Made by a program: the position numbers and the translations under genes | Notes under the pieces: model-generated | What the model saw: only the letters and a program-made list of their open reading frames with translations | Told to the model about the DNA's origin: nothing | Databases searched by the model: none | Origin: Hevea brasiliensis | Taxonomy: Eukaryota > Streptophyta > Magnoliopsida > Malpighiales > Euphorbiaceae | DNA: 64,000 nt | Direction of reading: 5' to 3' | Assembly (NCBI RefSeq): GCF_030052815.1 | Contig: NC_079504.1 | Coordinates: forward strand, 43,208,282-43,272,281 | Shown here: positions 26,083-37,141 of the stretch, one piece after another | Position numbering within the stretch: position 1 is the stretch's first letter | How the letters are laid out: the number at the start of each line of letters is the position of its first letter

Positions 26083-29000
26083 AAGTGGAAGATGTTACGG
26101 GAATGACGAGAAGTAAAAGAAAAAATGGGAGAGCCACAAGAGAACACAGAAGAGGGAGTTGAGAAAGTTGAGAAAGGAGAACCTACTGAACCAAAGGGAG
26201 AAGAGGAGCTATTGCTTCAAATAATGAAGCAAAGTGAATATGATGTTGTCGAGCAGCTGAGGAAAACTCCTGCCTGGATTTCATTGCTGTCATTGATCTT
26301 AAGCTCGGAAGTGCATCTCCAAGCCCTACAAAAGATTCTAGATCAGGCCTTTGTAAACCCCGATATCACACCGGGGCAATTCGAGAAGATAGTGGAATAA
26401 ATTCAGGCATCCAGTTTTGTCACTTTCTCAGAAGAGGAGATAGACCCGGATGGCTTGAAGCACACCAAGGCTTTACACGTGACAGTAAAATGCAAAGGTT
26501 GCATAGTTGCCAAGGTTCTGATTGACAACGGATCTGCCCTTAACGTCTTGCCCAATGCCACCTTGGCAAGGCTACCTGTCGACCGATCAAACATACGCCA
26601 AAGTGCCATGGTGGTAAGAGCCTTTGACGGCACAAGGAGGGAGGTACTGGGAGACATCGACTTGCCGTTCCAAATCGGGGCATGCACTTTCAACGTCATG
26701 TTCCAAGTGATGGACATTGAACCTGCATACACCATACTGCTAGGGAGACCTTGGATCCATTCAGCAAATGCCATACCTTCGACCCTGCATCAGAGAATTA
26801 AATACATCATGGATGGCAAGATCATCACTGTGAAGGGGGAGGAAGCCATGCTGGTCACCAAGCCGCAATCACTTCCTTATGTGGAAACAACTGAAAAGTC
26901 CTTGGAAAGTTCCTTCCAGGCTCTAGAGTTGCAAGAAACTGCCCTGAGGGATGAAGGGGCTACGGCTATGGTGGCAAAAGTAATGCTCAAGAACGGCTAT
27001 GAAAAGGGCAAGGGATTGGGCGCCGCATTGCAAGGAATTGTTGAACCCATACCAACTATTTAGAAGATCAGTCGTTTCGGCCTAGGATTTGAGAAAGATG
27101 CTCTCATGGATGGGCGATTTTGGAGGAGGAACATGCTTTGGGATCAAAGATTTGACTAAAGAGTCGGGAAAATGAGAGTTATCCCAAAAATCACAGATGT
27201 CTTCATCAAACCGATCATTAGGAACCCTGAGAAAGGTGAAGAATCACTCGAAGAACCATCTATTGATGTCATACAGTTGGACTCCCTATATGAAGCCCTG
27301 ATCTCGCCGATTGCTGAGGGGCAAGAGCTGGATAACTGGGAAATAGAAGACCTTCCTGTGCTCAATCTCGAGTAAAGTACTTTTTGTTATCTACACTTGA
27401 TCATTTTGTCCATGGTGACAAGTGTAATGCTGTAAATGGACCCTTTTCTTATGACTTAAGTATTAATGAATTAATAGCGCATTTTGCATCTAAATTCTCT
27501 TTTCCTTAAAATCCATCCTTATAATATGCTCCACTTTCATTTCTTCAGGACCATTCATCAATTAACACCTAATAATCCAATAGACTCAGAAATTCCTCAC
27601 GTTAATTTTGAAACTCCCATAACTGCCATTACTTCAAGTGATTGTGAAAAAGAACTTGTAGAAGAAAGAGGTGAGAGAGATGAACCTTCCCTGGTGCCTT
27701 GTGGGGACGAAACGCACACCATAAATCTAGGCACAGAAGAAATAAGGAGGGAACTTAAGGTTGTGGGGAGTGGAGAATTAGAAGATATGGTCAGTTTGCT
27801 CAAAGAATTCTTGAATGTATTTTCATGGAGCTATGACGATATGATCGGTTTAGACCCTCAGATAGTGATGCACAAAATTCCCCTAATTCCCGTGACGATT
27901 CCAGTAAAGCAGAAGTTAAGAAGAATGAGTCCTGACATCCTGCTCAAGGTTAGGGATGAAGTCAAAAAGCAGTATGATGCTAGATTTTTGGAAGTGGTCA
28001 AGTACCCTTAGTGGGTAGCCAATGTTGTCCCGGTAATGAAGAAGGCCGGGAGAGTCAGGGTGTGTGTTGATTACAGAGATCTCAATAGAGCGAGCTTAAA
28101 GGATGATTTCCCTCTCCCACACATAGTCGTGCTAGTAGACAATGCTACAGGATTGGGTAGATGTTCATGTATTGATGGAGCGTCTAGATACAACCAAATC
28201 CCCATGGATGAAGAAGACAAAGAGAAAACTACTTTCATCACTCAGTGAGGGGTATTCTGTTATCAAGTCATGCCATTTGGGTTAAAGAATGCTGGGGCTA
28301 CCTACCAACACGCTATGGTCACGTTATTCCACGATATGATGCATAAAGAAGAGGAGGTGTATGTGGATTATATGATCATTAAATCCAGAGAGGGAGAAAG
28401 TCATGTACAAGTGCTGAGGAAAGTATTTGAAAGACTCAGGAAGTATCTGCTGAAGTTGAACCCAGCCAAATGTGTGTTCGGAGCTAGATCTGGAAAGTTG
28501 TTGGGATTCATAGTGAGCAAAAAGGAAATAGAAGTGGATCCAGAAAAAGTTCGAGCCATTCAAGAAATGCCATCCCCAAAAACAGAGAGGGAGGTGCGCA
28601 GTTTCCTAGGGAAGCTGAACTACATCTTGAGATTTATTTTCAACCTCACTACTAAAGCTGAGCCCATCTTTAAGTTACTTAGAAAGAATAACACTACTCG
28701 ATGGGACCAAGTTTATCAAGAGGCTTTCGAGAGAATTAAACAGTACTTGTTGAACCCGCCGGTATTGGTTCCTCCACTGGCAGGAAGACCGTTGATTCTG
28801 TACATGGCAGTCCAGCAGAGTTCGATGGGGTGTGTTTTGGGGCAGCATGATGACACAGGTCGAAAGGAGAGGGCCATTTATTACCTAAGCAAGAAATTCA
28901 ATGATTGCGAGACCAGGTATTCATCTTTAGAGAAAACTTGTCGTGCGTTGGCCTGGACAGCGAATCGACTTAAACACTACATGTTGAATCATAAGACATG

Positions 29001-30973
29001 GCTCATCTCCCGGATGGATCCCATCAAGTATGTATTTGAAAGCCCTTTCGTGCCAGGGAGGATAGCAAAATGGCAAGTCATACTTTCTCAATATGACATT
29101 GTCTATATGACCAGGAAAGCAGTAAAAGGTAGCGTAATCGCTGATCTCCTAGCAGAAAACCCTATCCAAGATTATGAAGCCTTGGATTTCGAATTCCCTG
29201 ATGAGCATGTTAATGAGGTCGACGGCGAGGAAAAGGAACCAGCTGACATGTGGGAAATGTATTTTGACGGAGCTGTCAACTTGTCTGGTAATGGGATCGG
29301 AGCTGTGTTGGTATCCCCTGATAGAAAACACTTTCCGATAGCTATCAAGTTAAGATTTGACTGCACCAACAACGTCGCGGAGTACGAAGCCTGTGTGATG
29401 GGTTTACAGGCTGCTATTGAAATGAAAGTCACGAAGTTAGAGGTATATGGAGATTCGGCCTTGATCATTTATTAAGTCAAAGGAGAATGGCAAACCAAGG
29501 ACCCGAAGCTGATCCCATATCAAAAGTACCTGCTGGAATTAATCAAGAAATTTGAAGAGATTTCTTTCACTCACCTCAGTCGGGACAAGAATCAATTCGC
29601 AGATGCCTTAGCCACTCTGGCTGTCATGGCTCAAATGGAAGAGGGGCAGACAACTCAGGTATTGCAAATCAAAGCAAGGGGTGAGCCAGCTTACTGTTTC
29701 ATGGCCGAGGAAGAAATTGATGGCAAACCCTGGTACCATGATATCCAGGTCTACGTCAAAACCAGGGAATACCCTCCAGGGGCAAGCAGAAATGAAAAGA
29801 GAATGATCAGGAGATTAGCTTTGGGATACTTCCCCAGTGGTGAAATTCTGTACAAAAGGAGCTCCAATGGCGAACTGTTGAGATGCGTGGATGCAAAAGA
29901 AGCAAGGAAGATCCTTTTTGAGACTCATGAGGGAAATTGTGCAACCCATGCTAATGGACATATGATGGCCAAGCAAATCATGAGACGAGGATACTTCTGG
30001 ACTACTATGGAGAAAGATTGCATCGAGTACTTTCGAAAATGTCATAAATGTCAAATCTATGCGGATCCGATAAACGTTCCGCCTCATCAATTGTTCAATC
30101 TCGTCTCGCCATGGCCTTTTGCAATGTGGGGCATCGACGTAATTGGTCCCATTAATCCCAAGGCATCCAATGGGCATAGGTTCATCTTGGTAGCTATTGA
30201 CTATTTTTCTAAATGGGTTGAAGCGACGTCATATGCCCACATCACGCAGAACACATTCCTCAAATTTCTCCGAAATAATGTCATCTGCCGACACGGCCTC
30301 CCCAGCGAAATCGTCACTGACAACGCCAAGAATTTGAATGGTCCGAAGGTCCAAAGTTTATGTGACCAATACAGGATCCGACATCTCAATTCCTCACCAT
30401 ACCGTCCCCAAATGAATGGAGCGGTGGAAGCCGCTAACAAAAATCTCAAGAGAATCATCCGGAAAATGACAGTCACCTATAGAGATTGGCATGATATGCT
30501 TCCCTACGCCCTACATGCATACCGGACCTCCGTAAGGACATCAACTGGGGCAACTCCATACTCACTGGTTTACGGAATGGAAGCTGTTTTGCCTATTGAA
30601 GTAGAAATTCCTTCCCTGAGAATTCTGAAAGAATCAGGAATCGATGAGTCAGAATGGATCCAGTCAAGGTTAGACCAATTGAATTTGCTGGACGAGAAAA
30701 GGCTAGCAGCAGCGTGTCATGGGCAATTATACCAGAGAAGAATGGCTAGGGCATTTAACAAAGGCATTCGCCAATAGTCGACCGGGAGATCTGGTCCTGA
30801 AAAAGATGCTTCCGAATCAAAACGATGCCCGGGGCAAATGGTCGCCAACTTATGAGGGACCCTACGTGGTTAAAAAGGCGTTTTCTAGTGGGGCCTTGAT
30901 CTTGACCCATATGGACGGTGAAGAATTCCCAAGACCCATGAATGCCAACACTGTTAAAAGATATTATGCCTAA
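26083..30973 (+). pseudogene. Ogre/Tat pol: protease, G-patch, RT, RNase H, second RNase H, integrase
   Basis: One frame carries nearly all of pol. Protease: LIDNGSALNVLP near 26515 (catalytic Asp) and ILLGRPWIH. A G-patch-like segment (GYEKGKGLGAALQG) follows near 26995. RT: VCVDYRDLNRAS near 28060, MPFGLKNAGATYQ near 28270, and YVDY near 28360 where YVDD is normal, so a catalytic Asp is lost. RNase H follows at about 28740-29130, then a second RNase H with YFDGAV near 29260. Integrase: an H-C zinc region (29925-30055), GIDVIGP, VTDNAKNL and NGAVEAANKNL, giving all three D-D-E residues. Stops lie at 26398, 27061, 27157, 28009, 28246, 29473 and 30775, and a frameshift is near 30770. The C-terminal tail ends at 30973. 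No chromodomain is seen, as usual for Tat. Confidence 0.95.
27372..27548 (+). other. Predicted intron between protease and RT
   Basis: GTAAAG donor at 27372 and CTTCAG acceptor ending at 27548. Removal deletes the TAA at 27373 and joins GA to G, keeping the pol frame. The length (177 bp) is a multiple of three, so only that in-frame TAA blocks the unspliced form. Ogre elements are known for a spliced intron at this place. Confidence 0.75.
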
Positions 30974-30997
30974 AAAAAAAAAAAAGAAAAAGGGGGT

Positions 30998-31690
30998 AGG
31001 GGTGAAAACCCGAAAGGGCGCTCCTAGCAAAATGTGCAAAAGAAGGCGAAAACCCGGAAGGGTGCTTTCTGTAAAATGAGTGAAGGGTGAAAACCCGAAA
31101 AGGCACCCTGAAAAAAGGATAAAAAAAAATCTAGGGGCGAAAACTTGGAAGGGCGCCCTTAGAATCAGAAGATGGAGAAATAAGGAAGGGAATACGGGAC
31201 CAGGAAAGGAAATAAACCACCACGGCATGAATGTTCATCAACCGAGGACTTGAAATAATGGCAGTTAAGGGACTTCAAAGTCAACTACAAGGAATCTGTG
31301 AGATCCATTCTTGTACCCTTTTTCTTTGAAACTATACCTTTTTTTCTCAAGCCATAATAAAGTCATTCTTTCTCTTTAATTTATCTGCTTTATATATTTA
31401 CACTTTAATTTATTTTTCTTGTATACTTACACTCAGATTCATCTTTCTTATATACCCACATTCTGATGTTATTTTCTTCTACATCTTTATTTTATGGGCT
31501 ATTAAACAGTTAAAATTTTGTCATAAGATTGGGATTTGGATATTGATAATCTCATGTACTTTTCTATGAGATTTACAGTAAATGATAAAAAAAAAAACTA
31601 GAGGTGAAAACCTGGAAGGGCGCTTCTAGTTAAATATGCAGAGGGGAAAGTGAAAACCCGCAAGGGCGCTTTTCGCAAAATAAGAAGAAA
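30998..31690 (+). repeat. Interspersed GAAAACCCGNAAGGGCGC motifs
   Basis: Six close variants occur near 31003, 31047, 31087, 31135, 31603 and 31648, in the non-coding zone after pol. Each is nearly palindromic at its centre (ACCCG-AAGGGC). The gap between the fourth and fifth is a plain AT-rich stretch. Confidence 0.8.
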
Positions 31691-31849
31691 GTCGAGAGCA
31701 GAAAGGGCCTCCTGGGAAGTGGGTAAGAAACGGAAAGTTATGGGTTAAATCTTGAGACTCTTCTTCCATTAATAGTTTATCCTCGGGATCCTGTTAAGTA
31801 CACTTCGTCGCTTAAGAACTTCTCGTGTCAGGTTAGGCTTGCTTTGTCA

Positions 31850-32111
31850 GCATTTTAATTTTCAGCATTTAAATTTCTTCGCTATCAACCTTTGGTTCCT
31901 TGATCCAAGTTGATTTTAATTTCTCGCATTTCAATTTCTTGCTATCAACCTCTGGTTTCTTGATCCAAGTTGATTTTATTTCTCGCATTTAAATTTCTTG
32001 CCATCAACCTCTGGTTCCTTGATACAAGTTGATTTTATTTCTCGCATTTAAATTTCTTGCCATCAACCTCTGATTCCTTGATCCAAGTTCATTTTAATTT
32101 TCAGCATTTAA
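31850..32111 (+). repeat. 60-bp tandem array, left part
   Basis: About four units of a 60-bp repeat ('ATTTAAATTTCTTGC..CAACC..TGGTTCCTTGAT', then a TTGATTTTA half). The array is cut at 32111 by the nested solo LTR and continues at 36050. Confidence 0.9.
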
Positions 32112-35100
32112 TGTAACACCCCTAAGTTCGGTAGTGCGTTCTGCTGTACCGGTGACCAGTGTTGTCCGGACAGCTAGGATGCTTAGAACTACACTTCAAT
32201 ATGAGTGAGGAGACATAAAATAATGAAATACAAGAAAAGAAAGTACAAGAAAAACAAAGGAAAAATCATAGCAAAGAAATGTAACCGAGTAAGTGAGCCG
32301 GGAAACCTAGCGATGGGTGACCGCACCGGGAAGTCACGGCGTGGACCATTGACTGGCCCTGGACTGCGGGGAAACCTGGAAAACATTTTTAGGACATAAA
32401 TAGACCCTTATTGAAGTATAAATCTCATTAGAAAGATTAAATAAAAATTAAATAATTAGTACAAAGAAAAGTGAGAAATCGAAAAACAGACAAAATACGG
32501 TGTTACCGAAAAATCGGGAACGTAACCCGAACAGGGGAATTATGGTCATTTGACATCTCGAATTGTCTTTTGACCTAAATGTCCATTAAAAATAAATAGT
32601 ATTACACTTAGAAAATAAAATGAAAAATTAATTTGGTGGTACCTAAAGAAAATAGCTAAAATCATGGGTTAAATGTGGAATAAGTGAAAGTTAACTTATA
32701 ATATGATTTAATTTTAGTTAGTGGACCACTATAGGATTAATTAAACATGAAATATGGCTGATGTAGGTCCACTAACCACCTGAAATCTCATCTTCCTCAA
32801 GTCCTCTCAAAATTGCCGAAATGAAGAACCTTGAAACCTCCATTGCCGTTTGGTTTTGAGCTTGATTTCCTCCCTCCATTTCAACTCCAATCCCTTAAGT
32901 AGCTTTATGAAAAATGGTCTACACATCACAAGGAAGATATTGATACCAATTTTGAGAAGTTTGGTGAAGGTTTAGCAAGTTACAATTAAAGGTAAGTTTG
33001 CATTTTTGAGAATTTCTTTGTTAAAGTTTATGTTCATGTTATGGGTGTTGGTTTGGTGAAGGAAAATTTTGAGTTTGAAGGGTTATTGTTGTTTTCATTT
33101 TGGACAGCCATGAGTCACGTTTTTGATGAGATATTTGTGCATATAATTGATGAGAAATGGTGTTGATCATGATGAATTAGTAACCTAGTGAATTATTTCA
33201 TGTTTATATGGTGATTTATGCACTTGGATGGGAATTGGTAAATTGGATGGCACTTTGATGTTGAAGAATGGTTTGTAGCAGCTTGGGGACACTTGAGTAA
33301 TGGTATATATTGAAGGAAGTGTGGGCAGAATATTGACCTAGAAGGTTGATGAGATGTATGTAGATTGATATTGTAAAGTGTATGTAAAATTTGTAATGGT
33401 TAGGTGTGTTTGTAATGGTAATTAGAAATTGTAATTGTGAATGATATTTGGTGTGTTGAGGGTAATGGTAATCTGCCCAAAATAATGTTAATGTAAAGTA
33501 GATAATGCTTTTGGTAATGTACCAAAATAGATTGGTAGGGTATGGAAGTAAACTTTGCAAGGTAAATATGTGTTTGAAGTGGGGTGTGAAAGGCATAGTG
33601 AGGGCAGTGTACAATTTAGCCTATAACCTTAAATGTGTAACCTCAATTGGTATGAGACCAATTTGACATGAAACTAGGCACAAAATGTGCCAACTTTCAT
33701 TGAGAAACCATACCAAAATTCTGCTTGCAAGGTGACCTAAGAAAATGACCAATTCGGATTAGGTGCAATTAGGACCTGAAAAATGACCAATTGGGCAGCA
33801 GTGAGTGTTTAGGCCATAACTCACTCAAACCAGGTCCAATTGACCTGAAATTTTGACCAAGAATAGTTAAGACCCATACCTACAAGTCTTATGAAGACAC
33901 CAAAGCCCAGAAATGACCATAAGCAAGTCAAACAACTTGCACAAGTTCGGGTCCAAAAACTGGCCGAACCAGAATTGACCAATTTGACCTAAAATTGACC
34001 TAAAATGGTACCATTTGACCAGCAAGAGTGTAATGACCATAACTCGGTCTACTTAACTCGGATTGACCTGAAATTTTGCACCGCGGTCCATAAGACCTAA
34101 ATCTACAAGTTTGTAGTTTCGACCGAGACCGAAAACAGAGGAACTAGATCGTCCGGTTAGGTCAAACCAGTGTCCCGGAATCCAGCAATTTGCATTAAAA
34201 TGCACTAAGCAAGGAAATGACTTTGGTAAAACATACCAAACCTAAAACCTTATCGAATGTGACATATTAACGATACTAAAACCTAATGTATCTAAAACGC
34301 ATAGCAGGGTCGGTATATTAGGTGATTAAGTGAAAAATTGAGTTCCGTGCATTATTTACCAAACATTATCGTTAGAGACAATTTAATTTAGTACTGAAAC
34401 ACTTCAAATTGTGTTTCTCAGTTACTAAAGACTCAGGAAAAGAGAAGGAAACACTGAGTCCAGACCAGGGAGACAGTCATCAGAGGTTTGTGCACAACGG
34501 CTATTGCTTTTGAATTTTTCAATTGAAATAAATATTGAATATTTGTATATTATTGTTTTAAATTGTGTTTGTGCACAACAACTGTTTCTTTTGAATTATT
34601 TTCAATGGAAATAAATATTGACTATTTGCATATCATTGTTTTAAATTGTGGAAATGTGTTTGGTGGACACTTATTGATTGAAAAACATTGTGAATGGTTT
34701 GAAACTGTGAAAAATTGTTTGAATGATATTGATGGAAACTTATTGATTGAAAATCACTGTAAATGGTTTTTGTGGAAATTGAAGTTAATTATGAATTGGG
34801 TTGCCATTTTATGAATGAAACTATGAGTTTGGAAATTTATTGGATTCTCACGAATCATTTGAATAAAATGTTTGGAATTGATTTTGTGTTCACACTTAGC
34901 ATGAGATGTCGTATCATTCCTTCTCCATTTATGGGGTTGTGATCGTTTATTTTCCTTCTCCATTTATGGAGTCGTGATCGTTTATTTTTCCCTCTCTGGT
35001 TTACCAGTTGAGGTGATCGGATGAGTACTCATTATATAGCTAGCTCCCCTTCCTCATTGATTTCGATTAGTGAGGTTGTGATTGCTTTGTCGTGGTGTGC

Positions 35101-36049
35101 AACACGGCATTGATCGGAAATTTGTGTCATGGCTTAAGTTGTGAATGATTTGGCAACACTGTATTCTTAAATTATTCGACTAAATTGCGTTATTATGTAT
35201 TGTGAGATTGTGAAATTGATTTAAACTCTCATTGACATATACTGTCTTTTGAATTCAAACATGATCTAACTTATGAAAGTTATTGTGATATTGACAAATG
35301 GAGTTTAAATTCTTGTTGACAATTACTGTCTTGAATTTAACTATGATTTTAAGCATCCACTATTTACATGACTTATGAGTTGTGATTTAAATTGTATTTG
35401 GTTAATGTTGTGCACCACTGAGACATTGTCTCGTGATAGCTTTATTCTTTATCGCGGTAGAGAGAGACAGACGGACTAGACTAGTCGCTAATACCGCCAG
35501 CGAGAGATTTTTGGGTATAGTGAGTATACCACATGTGGCATTTTATACTGTAATGTATGACACTGTATGTACATATTGTTTTGGTTTTGAGCAGTTGTAA
35601 ATTAAATGGTACCTTGAAGTTGTAAATTAATTATGAGTTATTTGACTTGTAAAAATTGTATTATATTTCCTTATCTCAGACTTTGAAAAATTTCTATGGA
35701 ATTGAGTTGATAAATTGTTGTGTTGAGAAATGTATTGAAGTTGAGATTTGGAAATTTATTGAAGTGCTTTTTTTACAGGTTTTCTGAAGAACTGTTTTGT
35801 CCAAAATACAGATGGCACTCTGCCAAAATTTTTACAGAAATTCCAAATAAATCAAATGAGTTAGTTGTTTCACTTCAGTTCACCAAAGTTTTTAACACCT
35901 GTAAATAGTGCTCACCACGGTAAAAGAAGTAAGAAAAGTTTTTAAAATCCCTTGTAGTATATTTAATGGGTTATCAGTAGACGGAGTTGGTAATTCATTA
36001 GGTATACTACGGGATCACGTTATGCCTTACAGAGGGGTAGGGTGTGACA
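32112..36049 (+). mobile_element. Solo LTR nested in the Ogre tandem array
   Basis: It begins TGTAACACCCC and ends GGGTGTGACA, flanked by the exact duplication TTTAA (32107-32111 and 36050-36054). The 3,938 bp contain no gag/pol domain and no internal copy of the ends, so it is a solo LTR left by recombination rather than a complete element. The terminal sequence is related to the reverse-oriented LTR at 50613-53939. A degenerate motif ('accataactc....gacctgaaattttg') is repeated through about 33640-34130. Confidence 0.9.
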
Positions 36050-36440
36050 TTTAAATTTCTTGCTATTAGCCTTTAGTTCCTTGATCCAAGTTGATTTTAA
36101 TTTTTAGTATTTAAATTTCTTGCTATCTGCCTCTGGTTCCTTGATCCAAGTTGATTTTAATTTTCAGCATTTAAATTTCTTGCTATCAGCCTCTGGTTCC
36201 TTAATCCAAGTTGATTTTAATTTTCAGCATTTAAATTTCTTGCTATCAGCCTCTGGTTCCTTGATCCAAGTTGATTTTAATTTTCAGCATTTAAATTTCT
36301 TACTATCAACCTCTGGTTCCTTGATCCAAGTTGATTTTAATTTCGTGCATTTAAATTTCTGAGTTGATTTTTATTTCTTGCATTTAAATTCCTGTCATCA
36401 ACCTCTGGTTCCTTGATCTAAGTTGATTTTAGTTTCCAAC
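36050..36440 (+). repeat. 60-bp tandem array, right part
   Basis: Five good units and one partial unit. Because 60 is a multiple of three, the units read as a repeated 20-residue block (SGSLIQVDFNFQHLNFLL-like) at 36120-36362. I consider this a by-product, not a protein. Confidence 0.9.
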
Positions 36441-36516
36441 TTTAACTTCCAATTCAAATTTCGATTCTCAACGTTTTAATTTTTTATACCCAATCACCCA
36501 AAATATGGGTCTGAAT

Positions 36517-36582
36517 CTTTACATAATTCCCATACGGGAAAATTTTATTCCCTTCAATAGAAATTATGTAAAGAGGGGCAGC
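36517..36582 (+). other. Polypurine tract with adjoining stem-loop
   Basis: AAAGAGGGGCAGC (36570-36582) lies directly before the 3' LTR and would prime plus-strand DNA synthesis. CTTTACATAATT (36517-36528) and AATTATGTAAAG (36562-36573) are perfect 12-bp inverted repeats, so a hairpin overlaps the first bases of the PPT. Confidence 0.8.
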
Positions 36583-37141
36583 TGTCGACACCATATTTTG
36601 GCCGATCACCGAAGTCAATGAACTTTAAAAATCGATCCCCAACCGACATTCGTCAGTTATAAGTGACTCGACCAGGAAATAAACCGATCCCGTAGCTAGT
36701 CGATTGCTTTCTGATCTCTCGTCAAAGGAGATCAAACCAATATCAGGTCTCCATGCCATCCAATCTCATTTCTGATCTCTTGTCAAAGGAGATCAAACCA
36801 ATATCAGATCTCCATGCCATCCAATCTCATTTCCGATCTCTCATTTACAAATGTTGTGGAAAATCATTTAATAAAGTTAAGGTTTCAGTCCGACTTAATG
36901 GTGATTCCGATCTTAAGAATTCAAATCAAGTTTCCAATTTTAATGATCTAAAGTTCAACCCGATGTTTGGTCTCGGCTTAGGCCGATCTCATGGTTACAA
37001 TGTAGTTCCGACGTCTTATACTTAGATTAATAATCGCTTTTAAGTTTGATGTTCTAATATGTTCAAACAATCAAGCACTCATATAATTTGGATACTTTCC
37101 AATCTCATCAAGAAATTGAACAAAAGGGATTTCATTTCATC

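Noticed and set aside
32112..36049. A complete nested retrotransposon rather than a solo LTR
   Set aside because: No internal repeat of the ends, no PBS/PPT and no gag/pol domain; one TG..CA unit fits with exact TSDs.
36120..36362. A 20-residue tandem-repeat protein
   Set aside because: The 60-bp DNA repeat is open by chance in one frame; flanking units contain stops, and it lies in a non-coding zone of the element.
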